Assembly (NCBI GenBank): GCA_036276195.1
Contig: DATBED010000071.1
Location: forward strand, 1-5,272
Direction: 5' to 3'
Length of the DNA: 5,272 nt
Source: DATBED01 sp036276195
Lineage (GTDB): Bacteria; Patescibacteriota; Saccharimonadia; Saccharimonadales; UBA4665
The notes under the pieces are model-generated. The model had not been told where the DNA came from and did not search any database. It saw only the letters and a list, made by a program, of their open reading frames with translations. Positions 1 to 5,272 of this stretch are shown here, piece by piece. A program made the position numbers and the translations under genes. Every line of letters begins with the position of its first letter. The stretch's first letter is position 1.

Positions 1-128
1 ACTTTCGTACGATTAGCTCAGCGGAGCTTGACCTGGCGGTCAATCTCCTCAATACTAGGCCACGTAAACGACATGGCTACGTGAGTCCTGCCGAGCTCCT
101 CAAGCCTTATTTAGGTGTTGCGATTTGA
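1..128 (+). CDS. IS30-family transposase, C-terminal fragment (runs off the window's left edge)
   Basis: The frame starting at base 3 is open to a TGA at 126-128 and gives the last 41 residues of a protein whose start lies outside the window. It contains the motif LNTRPRKRHGYVSPAELLKP, which matches the C-terminal signature of IS30-like DDE transposases (roughly L-N-x-R-P-R-K-x-x-G-y-x-T/S-P-a-E). The last residues, GVAI, also resemble the GVAL-type ending seen where IS30-family reading frames run into the right terminal inverted repeat. A transposase of this family cuts and joins the IS ends using a DDE triad; that catalytic part would lie upstream and cannot be seen. The gene is convergent with the VirB6-like gene at 161-3157 and is probably a passenger unrelated to the secretion locus. 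Related integrase-core (rve) families share the same tail motif, so the IS30 assignment is likely but not certain. Whether the element is intact cannot be judged. Confidence 0.8.
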   Translation, partial: FRTISSAELDLAVNLLNTRPRKRHGYVSPAELLKPYLGVAI

Positions 129-142
129 ATGAGAATTCAGCA
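1..142 (+). mobile_element. Right end of an IS30-like insertion sequence (partial)
   Basis: The transposase tail and the bases just after it form the presumed right end of an insertion sequence. In IS30-family elements the terminal inverted repeat begins around, or overlaps, the transposase stop. Here the segment from about 114 to 142 (containing GTTGCGATTTGAATGAGAAT) covers the stop codon and fits that layout. The left end and the target-site duplication lie outside the window, so the boundary near 142 is an estimate with perhaps 10 bp of uncertainty. An 8-bp perfect palindrome, CCTATAGG (143-150), sits directly after the estimated end; some IS30 elements prefer palindromic targets, but this may be chance. 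Confidence 0.5.
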
Positions 143-160
143 CCTATAGGAAGAGATTGG

Positions 161-3157
161 CTATTGTCCTGGAGGGTCTATAGGTCTTGATGCACCACCC
201 TGGGCTTGGCCTCGAGCAGCCTCGGCCGCCACTCGTTCAGCAGGGGTCATATTCTCATAATTCTGTTTTTGCAGATAACTAAAGTCGCTGACGTACTTCT
301 GGAACTCTTCGTTTGTGCGATACTTATTAGCTTCGCTCTGTACGGTAACACCTGGATCTAAAGGATGGGCGATTAAGTTTCCAACGACAACCCTTTTTTC
401 GAGGGGTAGGTTACTTGCGTTATTCTGCGTGGCCACCATCTCGGCCACCATCTGTTGCCACTCATCTTCGGCCTTAGCTTTTTGTGCGGGAGTGCCGCTT
501 TGTTGAGCTTGTACATGCTGAGCGTATTTTTCATTTATAATGTTTTCATACTCTTTAGCCATATGTCTGGAAGTATGCCCATTAGCAAAGAGGACATTAA
601 TACCCTTCTTACGTATGGCGGTGCGTCGCAGTGTCTTGGCAGATTGTTTGATTTGCTCATCCCTGACACTGACGACGTTACCATTACGATCAGTAACATT
701 GCCATGGCTTGAAGCATTCGAAATATCCTGCATGGCCTGGAAGCCTTCCGTGAAAGAAGGCATAAGCTCGGGGCGGTCGGTTGTGGCTTCCATTGCCCCT
801 GCCGTCATCTGTGCCTGTAGGTTGGCATCGCCGCCACTCAGTCTTGCTAGATTAGCAGCTAGGTTAGCGGAGCCTATGTAAGCACCCTTAATGGGCTTAC
901 CATCAGCATCATACTTGCGCTTACCACTAGCATCGTAGACAGGTTCGTAGTCCTCCTCCCTGGTGTAGGCTGTACTTGCTGTGGCGCCGCTTAGAACGGT
1001 TGCGGTTTGGATGGCGCGTTCACTGAAGCCCTTCTTGCGTAGGGCGCGGCCGGCTACGGTGTACCCGGATATCATTTGGTCTGCCTTTACTTTACCTACA
1101 TCTTTGGTTAGCGATGTGCGGGCTTTTTCGACGTCAAAATCGTTGCTAGCCAAGGCCTCAGCTAATAAGTCATTACCGCGAATACCCCCAAACGCTTCGT
1201 CATTTTGTAATTCTTTTGATGTGCCTCTGACATCACGTCCTGCAACCGATTGAGCTATATTTTCTTTCCACTGGCTGGGACGTAAGCCGGCAGAACCCAC
1301 GTGCGCAGCCTTTTGGAGCCCTTTATTATAGCGGTCTCTAAAGGATCCTTCCCTTGCAGCGCCGAGAAATCGGGTGGCTTGGCCGCTGTAAATGTCTTGG
1401 CCGATTTGCTTCATGCTGTTGGCGCGGCCCTGGCGTAGGCGGTCGAAGCCGCCACGGCTGCGGTCGTTAACGAAGCCTCCAATTTGCCTGATGGCGCCTC
1501 CGGCTAGTCTGAAAGTTACCGGAATCAAGAAGTAGGGCGCGAAGTAGGCGGCGAAGCCAATTATCTGGTGTAGAACATCAGGGCTAGCCAGCGCCACAGA
1601 TGAAAATACCCGCCCGGCGGCTATAAAGCCGGCTATTAGCGGGAACATCAGCAGCGCTTTACTAAACGAGTCCCACCAAATCTGATAAGCCTTTTGCGTG
1701 TTTGGCAAAATATACAGCACGATGGCCACGGGCGCTACCAGAATAAGCAAAATTATAGCCACTTGCCTAAGCAGTAAGACCACTAAGGCGATAAGTACGG
1801 CCAGGGTGGCAGTACCCAGTAGAGAGAATATAATAGGCAGCATGGCTATCGTAGCGCCTAAAGCCACGGCAGAACCTATTAAGCCGGTAACAAAGTTTTC
1901 AACTCCTCCGTCTACGCCGCCGCCAAAGCCGAGGCCGACTTGGTCTTTGAGGCCGGAAAACGGCACATAAATCAGGTGTCTTATGCCAATGCCCAGGTCG
2001 TTGCTAAGATTAACCATAAAGCTCATGAGGGGCCAAGACAGGGTGATGCCTATGGCCGCTATAAGTAGCCTTGGTAAGGCTTTACGCAGCGTGTAGGCGT
2101 CAAGTATTTCCATTCCTAAGGCCTGGGCGATCACTATAATCAGGCCCGCTATTACCATTATTCCCAAAGCTATGTTACGGAAAGAAGACCAGGCATTGTA
2201 GTAGTCATTAGAGGTGTTTTGGTCGCTTTGCTTGCAGTTGCTTGTCGTACAGAAGATTTGGTTAGTATTTATATCTAATTGAGAAGTAATCCAGCCGTCT
2301 ATAACGTCAACCGCGTGTGTCATCAGGTCTATAACCGGGCAAAGGAACCAGCTTAGTGAGCTAGTAAGGCTTCCATCGCACGACAGTGGAGGAGTGCCAC
2401 TTCCCGATGGCGTGCCACCAGGATTGCCGCCGACCTGTGCACTAGCGGTTCCATTAAGAGCACTTTTCCAGGTGGCCTTCACTGTTGCTGAAGCTTTCTG
2501 GTAATTAATCATAGAACCAGCGCCGCTTAACTGATTGTAGGGGGTTAAGCAGCTGCTTTTAAAGGTAATAGATTGACCACTCCCCTGTTGGCCAACTAAC
2601 GTTGAGCCTCCGCCGGCAGACCCGCTATTCAACCCATTGGAGTCTGCTACGCCTTGAACCTTACTTCCACTAGAGTCGTATTGTGTAACGTGCGTAATGC
2701 TAGTGTTGTAAGAATTATTGCCGCCACTTTGAGGGTAGCTGGAGCGAGAGTCAAAGTTATTGTCTAAAATAAGATTTGCGGAAATCTCAACCTGATAATA
2801 ACCACTAGTCGTACTAGTTGGTGCTTGTGCCTGGGGGGTTCCATTTACGCAGTAGTAGTCATCTATATATTGATAATTTTGAGAGACTTCCCGGGCGTAA
2901 GTGAACTTGGTGCCAGGATCAAAAAAACCACCCTTGGCCAGTACATAGCTGCCGCTAAAACCATTATCGTCTGGCGTAGTTTTGCCGGCAGCCGTTTTCA
3001 TGGCTGAAAGGTTGTGAGGATCGTAATAGTAAGCTAGCGAAGTTGGGGAAGCCGCAGCTGCCGTGCCAAAGCTTAGCAACGGCAACAGCATAGATAGCGC
3101 CGTACATGATATAAATAAGGCAGCCAGCAGACGATGTTTCATTTTTATCTTCGACAC
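161..3157 (-). CDS. VirB6/TrbL-like T4SS inner-membrane protein with large ectodomain and long cytoplasmic tail
   Basis: This 998-residue protein is the probable membrane platform of the T4SS-like apparatus. Residues 6-35 form a signal peptide (KHR, then a hydrophobic stretch, then an AAAA cleavage region). Residues 37-325 are Ser/Thr/Gly/Asn-rich and extracytoplasmic, with Cys at 103, 203, 260, 273, 303 and 308 and a Gly/Pro-rich linker near 240-257. Six or seven hydrophobic segments follow, at about 326-348, 358-382, 421-446, 449-485 (probably two) 497-519 and 529-551. They include the VirB6/TrbL-style region LRQVAIILLILVAPVAIVLY and then WWDSFSKALLMFPLIAG. Residues 552-998 begin with an Arg-rich stretch, implying a cytoplasmic location, and then an Ala/Gln-rich helical tail with no domain I recognise. 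Classical VirB6 proteins are about 300 aa and TrbL about 500 aa, so both flanking regions are extensions. The start is ambiguous: GTG at 3157 has AAGG a few bases upstream, while ATG at 3142 gives a cleaner signal peptide and has GAAGA about 5 nt upstream. It is divergent from the pilin-like operon. Membrane role is secure; VirB6/TrbL homology rests on architecture and motif resemblance. Confidence 0.85.
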   Translation of the reverse strand: MSKIKMKHRLLAALFISCTALSMLLPLLSFGTAAAASPTSLAYYYDPHNLSAMKTAAGKTTPDDNGFSGSYVLAKGGFFDPGTKFTYAREVSQNYQYIDDYYCVNGTPQAQAPTSTTSGYYQVEISANLILDNNFDSRSSYPQSGGNNSYNTSITHVTQYDSSGSKVQGVADSNGLNSGSAGGGSTLVGQQGSGQSITFKSSCLTPYNQLSGAGSMINYQKASATVKATWKSALNGTASAQVGGNPGGTPSGSGTPPLSCDGSLTSSLSWFLCPVIDLMTHAVDVIDGWITSQLDINTNQIFCTTSNCKQSDQNTSNDYYNAWSSFRNIALGIMVIAGLIIVIAQALGMEILDAYTLRKALPRLLIAAIGITLSWPLMSFMVNLSNDLGIGIRHLIYVPFSGLKDQVGLGFGGGVDGGVENFVTGLIGSAVALGATIAMLPIIFSLLGTATLAVLIALVVLLLRQVAIILLILVAPVAIVLYILPNTQKAYQIWWDSFSKALLMFPLIAGFIAAGRVFSSVALASPDVLHQIIGFAAYFAPYFLIPVTFRLAGGAIRQIGGFVNDRSRGGFDRLRQGRANSMKQIGQDIYSGQATRFLGAAREGSFRDRYNKGLQKAAHVGSAGLRPSQWKENIAQSVAGRDVRGTSKELQNDEAFGGIRGNDLLAEALASNDFDVEKARTSLTKDVGKVKADQMISGYTVAGRALRKKGFSERAIQTATVLSGATASTAYTREEDYEPVYDASGKRKYDADGKPIKGAYIGSANLAANLARLSGGDANLQAQMTAGAMEATTDRPELMPSFTEGFQAMQDISNASSHGNVTDRNGNVVSVRDEQIKQSAKTLRRTAIRKKGINVLFANGHTSRHMAKEYENIINEKYAQHVQAQQSGTPAQKAKAEDEWQQMVAEMVATQNNASNLPLEKRVVVGNLIAHPLDPGVTVQSEANKYRTNEEFQKYVSDFSYLQKQNYENMTPAERVAAEAARGQAQGGASRPIDPPGQ

Positions 3158-3169
3158 ATTACCTTAACC

Positions 3170-3178
3170 ACTATAGCA
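3170..3178 (-). promoter_or_regulatory. Extended -10 promoter of the VirB6-like gene
   Basis: On the minus strand this reads TGCTATAGT, an extended -10 (TGn followed by TATAGT, one mismatch to TATAAT). A TTGGCA that could act as -35 lies at 3200-3195, but the 19-bp spacing is longer than ideal; extended -10 promoters tolerate a weak -35. Transcription would start near 3163-3164, leaving only about 6 nt before GTG 3157 or about 21 nt before ATG 3142. Predicted from sequence only. Confidence 0.5.
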
Positions 3179-3193
3179 CAGAGCCGGACAGGG

Positions 3194-3222
3194 TTGCCAA
3201 CAGCGTAATTTGCCACTATAGT
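3194..3222 (+). promoter_or_regulatory. Sigma-70-type promoter of the pilin-like operon, predicted leaderless
   Basis: TTGCCA (3194-3199) and TATAGT (3217-3222) are separated by exactly 17 bp, the optimal spacing, and each hexamer has few mismatches to TTGACA/TATAAT. The start point expected 7-8 bp past the -10 falls at about 3229-3231, at the ATG of the first pilin-like gene. There is no room for a Shine-Dalgarno sequence and none is seen (the bases before the ATG are TTATATAAA), so the transcript should be leaderless or nearly so. The -35 box overlaps the possible -35 of the divergent gene. Confidence 0.6.
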
Positions 3223-3230
3223 TATATAAA

Positions 3231-3995
3231 ATGTTCCGCATAAAACAGAGAAGCAAGATTAAATTGAGCGGCCGCTGGCAAACTATTAGGCGAGCGGTGG
3301 TAGTGGGGCTGAACATCGCGGTTTTTAGCTTAGCGATGTCTGGAGCTGTCGTGTCGACGGCTTCTGCTGACCCCTCCTCTAATAACGCCAGCGAAAATTA
3401 TTGTATATCTATAACAAAAGCTCCAGTTAGTTCATCGGTAAGGTCGGCCTGCACCGGCACTATGGTTCAGGACGCCAGGAATGTAGCCAGCAACTATTGT
3501 ACGAGCTCATCAGCTACAGATCAGGAATCTTGTATAACTACCAAGGCTAATAGCTTTATCAAACAGGCTGTTGATAAGAAGCCTAAAACGGCCTCGGATT
3601 TTACTAATGACCTTAAGAAAATCCTAACAGCCACAGGCTATAGCCTGACCAAAGCCACGCAACAATCTAGCCAGGGCCTGCCGCCACAGACGACTTGTAT
3701 CGACGCCAATAACACTAGCTGTGCCGATCCGGCCGTCACTTGCTCCAGCAACAAGTGCGACCTGATTGCTAATTACCTTAGCCCGACCATTAAACTGCTG
3801 GCAGCGGTGTTTGGCACGGTTGCCGCTATATCTATAATTATGGGCGGGATTAACTACACGACTTCGGAGGGTGATCCGCAAAAAGCCGGCCGGGCCAAGA
3901 GCCGCATAACCAACACTGTAATTGCCGTAGTAGCCTTCTTATTTTTGTACGCCTTCTTGCAATTTTTGATTCCGGGAGGAATATTTAATAGGTAG
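3231..3995 (+). CDS. VirB2/TrbC-like pilin-family protein with eight-cysteine ectodomain
   Basis: This 254-residue protein is the first gene of the operon. It has a basic N-terminus (residues 1-21), a hydrophobic signal segment (22-41) and a likely signal peptidase site after ASA (44-46). An exported region of about 135 residues (47-182) follows, carrying all eight cysteines (58, 74, 90, 101, 156, 164, 171, 176), enough for four disulfides. The C-terminus is the T4SS pilin-like unit: a helix at about 183-206, a basic loop with NYTTSEGDPQKAGRAKSR (208-225), a second helix at 226-247, and a short tail. VirB2/TrbC pilins have the same signal peptide plus two-helix plan but lack a large ectodomain, so this may be a decorated, minor or tip subunit; that is inference. 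The ATG at 3231 is preferred because it supplies the basic n-region and coincides with the predicted transcription start; no Shine-Dalgarno is present. The next gene starts 3 nt after its TAG stop. Confidence 0.85.
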   Translation: MFRIKQRSKIKLSGRWQTIRRAVVVGLNIAVFSLAMSGAVVSTASADPSSNNASENYCISITKAPVSSSVRSACTGTMVQDARNVASNYCTSSSATDQESCITTKANSFIKQAVDKKPKTASDFTNDLKKILTATGYSLTKATQQSSQGLPPQTTCIDANNTSCADPAVTCSSNKCDLIANYLSPTIKLLAAVFGTVAAISIIMGGINYTTSEGDPQKAGRAKSRITNTVIAVVAFLFLYAFLQFLIPGGIFNR

Positions 3996-3998
3996 CCT

Positions 3999-4409
3999 AT
4001 GATGCTTGAAAAATTATTTACCATTTTTGCCTCGCCGCCAGCCAGTCTTCATTGCGAGAAGACATTTTTGACATTAATTACCTGGTATCACTACTTGCCA
4101 AGTAGCGACTTTCCGTCCGGTAGTTGTGATGTCAAGGGCTTTTACCTTGGAATACCGGGTGACGGTAGCGGCAGGCTTTCCGATTTACCTTTGGTGTTGG
4201 CGGCTGTGATTGATGACCTTCTACAAATTGCCGGGTTGGTGGCCTTGGCCTTTGTTCTAGTCGGTGCTATTAAGTACACGGCCAGCCAAGGCAGCCCAGA
4301 CGCGGCTGCTAGCGCCCAATCAACCATCATCAATGCCTTAATTGGCTTGGCCATAGCCGTTACGGGCGTGGCTTTTATTAACTTTATCGGAACACACGTA
4401 GGCCGCTAA
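3999..4409 (+). CDS. VirB2/TrbC-like two-helix pilin-family protein, no classical signal peptide
   Basis: This 136-residue protein has no basic, cleavable signal peptide. Residues 1-60 are moderately hydrophobic with aromatics (TWYHYLP) and two cysteines (19 and 43). Two hydrophobic helices follow, at about 62-92 and 108-131, joined by the loop KYTASQGSPDAAASAQST. This loop aligns without gaps to those of the neighbouring genes. It lacks the usual Lys/Arg residues after the Pro, so it is less basic than its paralogues. The family assignment is a T4SS pilin-like (VirB2/TrbC-like) membrane protein, and I recall similar proteins with a W-Y-x-Y-L segment and a CDV motif in Saccharibacteria. Membrane insertion would rely on the first helix as an uncleaved anchor. 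The start could be ATG 3999 or ATG 4002; AGGT at 3990-3993 is a weak Shine-Dalgarno and also spans the previous stop. One base separates it from the next gene. Confidence 0.83.
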   Translation: MMLEKLFTIFASPPASLHCEKTFLTLITWYHYLPSSDFPSGSCDVKGFYLGIPGDGSGRLSDLPLVLAAVIDDLLQIAGLVALAFVLVGAIKYTASQGSPDAAASAQSTIINALIGLAIAVTGVAFINFIGTHVGR

Positions 4410-4410
4410 A

Positions 4411-4710
4411 ATGATAGACATATTACGCGTTGTAGCCGACTTATCCCCAGTTTGCGCCGGTGGTAGCTGTGGCTTGCCGACTGCCCAAGCCGATCAATCG
4501 GCCATTGATAACATCTTGCAAATAGTCTTTGGCATTGTCGGCGCCTTATCGCTCCTGATGATTACCGTTTCGGGTTTGCGCTACATTCTGTCGGACGGCA
4601 GCCCCGAAAAGACGGCCAAAGCCAGGGGCGGCCTGATTTATGCCCTGGTTGGTCTAACAATTGCCCTGACCGCCGAAGCGATAGTAACCTTTGTATTGAA
4701 GCGACTATGA
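4411..4710 (+). CDS. Small VirB2/TrbC-like two-helix pilin-family protein
   Basis: This 99-residue protein is the shortest of the paralogues and comes closest to a bare pilin unit. A short N-terminal segment (1-32) carries a close cysteine pair, C15 and C20, in PVCAGGSCGLP. Helix 1 is at about 33-57, the loop is RYILSDGSPEKTAKARGG (57-74) and helix 2 is at about 75-96, ending in a basic LKRL tail. The loop has the full S-x-G-x-P-x-K-x3-A-R pattern shared across the cluster. No signal peptide is evident; the N-terminus is predicted to be outside with helix 1 as anchor. The gene starts 1 nt after the preceding TAA and its TGA overlaps the next start in an ATGA junction, so its translation is probably coupled on both sides. 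The membrane assignment is secure; a role as filament subunit is inferred from T4SS pilin resemblance and the VirB6-like neighbour. Confidence 0.83.
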   Translation: MIDILRVVADLSPVCAGGSCGLPTAQADQSAIDNILQIVFGIVGALSLLMITVSGLRYILSDGSPEKTAKARGGLIYALVGLTIALTAEAIVTFVLKRL

Positions 4711-5114
4711 TGAAACGCCTATTTTTTGCTCTAAGTTTGGTGGGCATGTGCCTAATGGCTGTGCCGCAAACAGCCAGTGCCTTTAATCTGTTTGGCGGTG
4801 TAGATTGCAGCCAGGCTCAGGCTGCCAATTCGGCTGTTTGCCAAAAGCAGCCCGACAACCCTATATCGGGCTCGGGCGGCCTGATCTTGAATATAGCCAA
4901 CATTATCGCCTATATAGCCGGAATTGCCGCTGTTATTATCATAATAATCGGCGCCCTGCGACTAATAACTTCCGGCAGTGATACCAGTAAGGGCGGCCGG
5001 GTTGACGCCGATGTGGAAAACGCCAGACGATCCATCGCCGGCGCTCTGATCGGCATAGTTGTAATAATCATGGGAAAAATTTTAATTACATATTTAGTAA
5101 ACAGGATAAAATAA
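4707..5114 (+). CDS. VirB2/TrbC-like pilin-family protein with signal peptide and enlarged loop
   Basis: This 135-residue protein has the classic pilin precursor plan. Its signal peptide begins MKRLFFALSL and ends with a likely cleavage site after ASA (23-25). A short exported stretch with C34 and C45 follows, then helix 1 (about 58-83, very rich in Ile), a polar loop and helix 2 (about 108-131) with a basic end (VNRIK). The loop SGSDTSK...VENARRSIAGALIG aligns position for position with the 4411-4710 protein once a 7-residue segment (GGRVDAD, residues 96-102) is removed, so the loop appears to have gained an insertion. The start overlaps the previous stop by 4 nt (ATGA at 4707-4710); ATG 4710 is an equally possible start that leaves a cleaner signal peptide. 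The TAA stop shares its last A with the ATG of the next gene. Likely a mature subunit of about 110 residues inserted in the cytoplasmic membrane. Confidence 0.85.
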   Translation: MMKRLFFALSLVGMCLMAVPQTASAFNLFGGVDCSQAQAANSAVCQKQPDNPISGSGGLILNIANIIAYIAGIAAVIIIIIGALRLITSGSDTSKGGRVDADVENARRSIAGALIGIVVIIMGKILITYLVNRIK

Positions 5115-5272
5115 TGAAGAGCATGAAAAGAACAATATTAAACCTAGTTTTGGCGCTGAGCTTGGCGGTTCCAGTATTGGCGGCGCCAGGAATAGCTCTG
5201 GCAGCGACTCCCTCTGACTGCCCCGGGGGCAGCACTCCGCAAGGCCAGGCCCTGACAGGCATTGGCCAAACC
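5114..5272 (+). CDS. Fifth pilin-like gene, 5' part only (runs off the window's right edge)
   Basis: The frame from ATG 5114 stays open to the window end and gives 53 residues. It starts MKSMKRTILNLVLALSLAVP, a typical signal peptide with a probable cleavage site after ALA (28-30). A polar stretch follows, SDCPGGSTPQGQALTGIGQT, with one cysteine at 36. This resembles the N-terminus of Saccharibacteria pilin-like proteins that I recall carrying a Cys, then PKGQxLxGIGQT, before the two-helix unit. The helices themselves would lie beyond the window, so membership in the paralogue set is inferred from position, signal peptide and this segment. The ATG overlaps the preceding TAA by one base (TAATG), which favours translational coupling. 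A second in-frame ATG at residue 4 (5123) is an alternative start. Confidence 0.72.
   Translation, partial: MKSMKRTILNLVLALSLAVPVLAAPGIALAATPSDCPGGSTPQGQALTGIGQT

Noticed and set aside
144..184. CTATAGG repeated at 144-150 and 178-184, and CTATAG also in the divergent promoter region and at 3638-3643.
   Set aside because: The copies are six or seven bases long, sit in unrelated contexts (IS junction, coding, -10 boxes) and show no regular spacing, so they do not support a repeat family.
902..945. Short near-repeat YDASGK / YDADGK in the tail of the large protein (residues about 740-754).
   Set aside because: Only two short copies are present and no longer repeat array follows, so it is not evidence of a repeat domain.
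455..1970. Several plus-strand open frames of 60-113 codons opposite the large minus-strand gene.
   Set aside because: They lie wholly antisense to a coherent 998-residue protein with signal peptide and membrane core, have no coherent domain structure and no credible start signals; they are shadow frames.
3634..3647. A 14-bp perfect palindrome, CAGGCTATAGCCTG, inside the first pilin-like gene.
   Set aside because: It is coding (the region of GYSLT) with no loop, no second copy and no link to a regulatory position, so a chance palindrome is the simplest reading.
3624..3881. A minus-strand open frame of 85 codons opposite the first pilin-like gene (similar ones at 4142-4354 and 4562-4747).
   Set aside because: These are antisense to well-supported membrane proteins and mirror their codon patterns; no independent evidence of expression or homology.
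3971..3980. GGGAGGA, a strong Shine-Dalgarno-like sequence upstream of the gene at 3999.
   Set aside because: It ends 18 nt before the ATG, too far for a normal ribosome binding site, and it encodes the PGG residues near the end of the preceding protein; AGGT at 3990-3993 is better placed though weaker.

Overview
The window looks like a chromosomal stretch from a Patescibacteria/CPR bacterium, most likely Candidatus Saccharibacteria (TM7). It has about 50% GC, and TAA, TAG and TGA all end reading frames, so it uses the standard code and not the UGA-Gly code of Gracilibacteria/Absconditabacteria. The gene content is a type IV secretion (T4SS)-like locus in which a very large VirB6/TrbL-like membrane protein is divergent from a tandem row of small two-helix, VirB2/TrbC-like pilin proteins. 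I recognise this arrangement from Saccharibacteria. The taxon is an inference from protein style and not from a marker gene.

Layout. Positions 1-128 (+) hold the last 41 codons of an IS30-family transposase, and the probable right end of that IS follows to about 142. About 18 bp later, convergent to it, lies the end of the largest gene (161-3157, minus), a 998-residue protein. It has a signal peptide, a ~290-residue extracytoplasmic region, a VirB6/TrbL-type polytopic core and a ~445-residue cytoplasmic tail. A 73-bp divergent promoter region (3158-3230) separates it from a plus-strand operon of five tightly packed genes. These are a 254-aa eight-cysteine pilin-like protein (3231-3995), a 136-aa paralogue (3999-4409), a 99-aa paralogue (4411-4710), a 135-aa paralogue (4707-5114) and the first 53 codons of a fifth (5114 to the window end). 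Junctions are +3, +1, -4 and -1 nt, so translational coupling is likely.

How the genes fit together. In conjugative and effector T4SSs, VirB6/TrbL forms the inner-membrane channel or pilus assembly platform, and VirB2/TrbC is the pilus subunit with two hydrophobic helices and a short basic cytoplasmic loop. Here one VirB6-like platform is paired with at least four, probably five, divergent pilin paralogues. They share the helix-loop-helix C-terminus (loop pattern S-x-G-[DS]-P-x-K-x3-A) but differ completely in their outward-facing, cysteine-containing N-terminal parts. This suggests a surface filament or complex built from several different subunits. No ATPase (VirB4/VirB11/VirD4), relaxase, or outer-membrane core gene is visible, so the energising subunits must be outside the window and the biological job (DNA uptake, host-cell contact, protein export) cannot be decided here.

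Regulatory reading. The plus operon has a very good sigma-70-type promoter (TTGCCA, 17 bp, TATAGT) placed so that transcription should begin at or within 1-2 nt of the ATG at 3231, which predicts a leaderless mRNA. The minus gene has an extended -10 (TGCTATAGT) that also gives only a very short leader. The two promoters overlap around a small palindrome. No tRNA, rRNA, CRISPR or convincing intrinsic terminator was seen, and no stretch over 300 bp lacks a gene.
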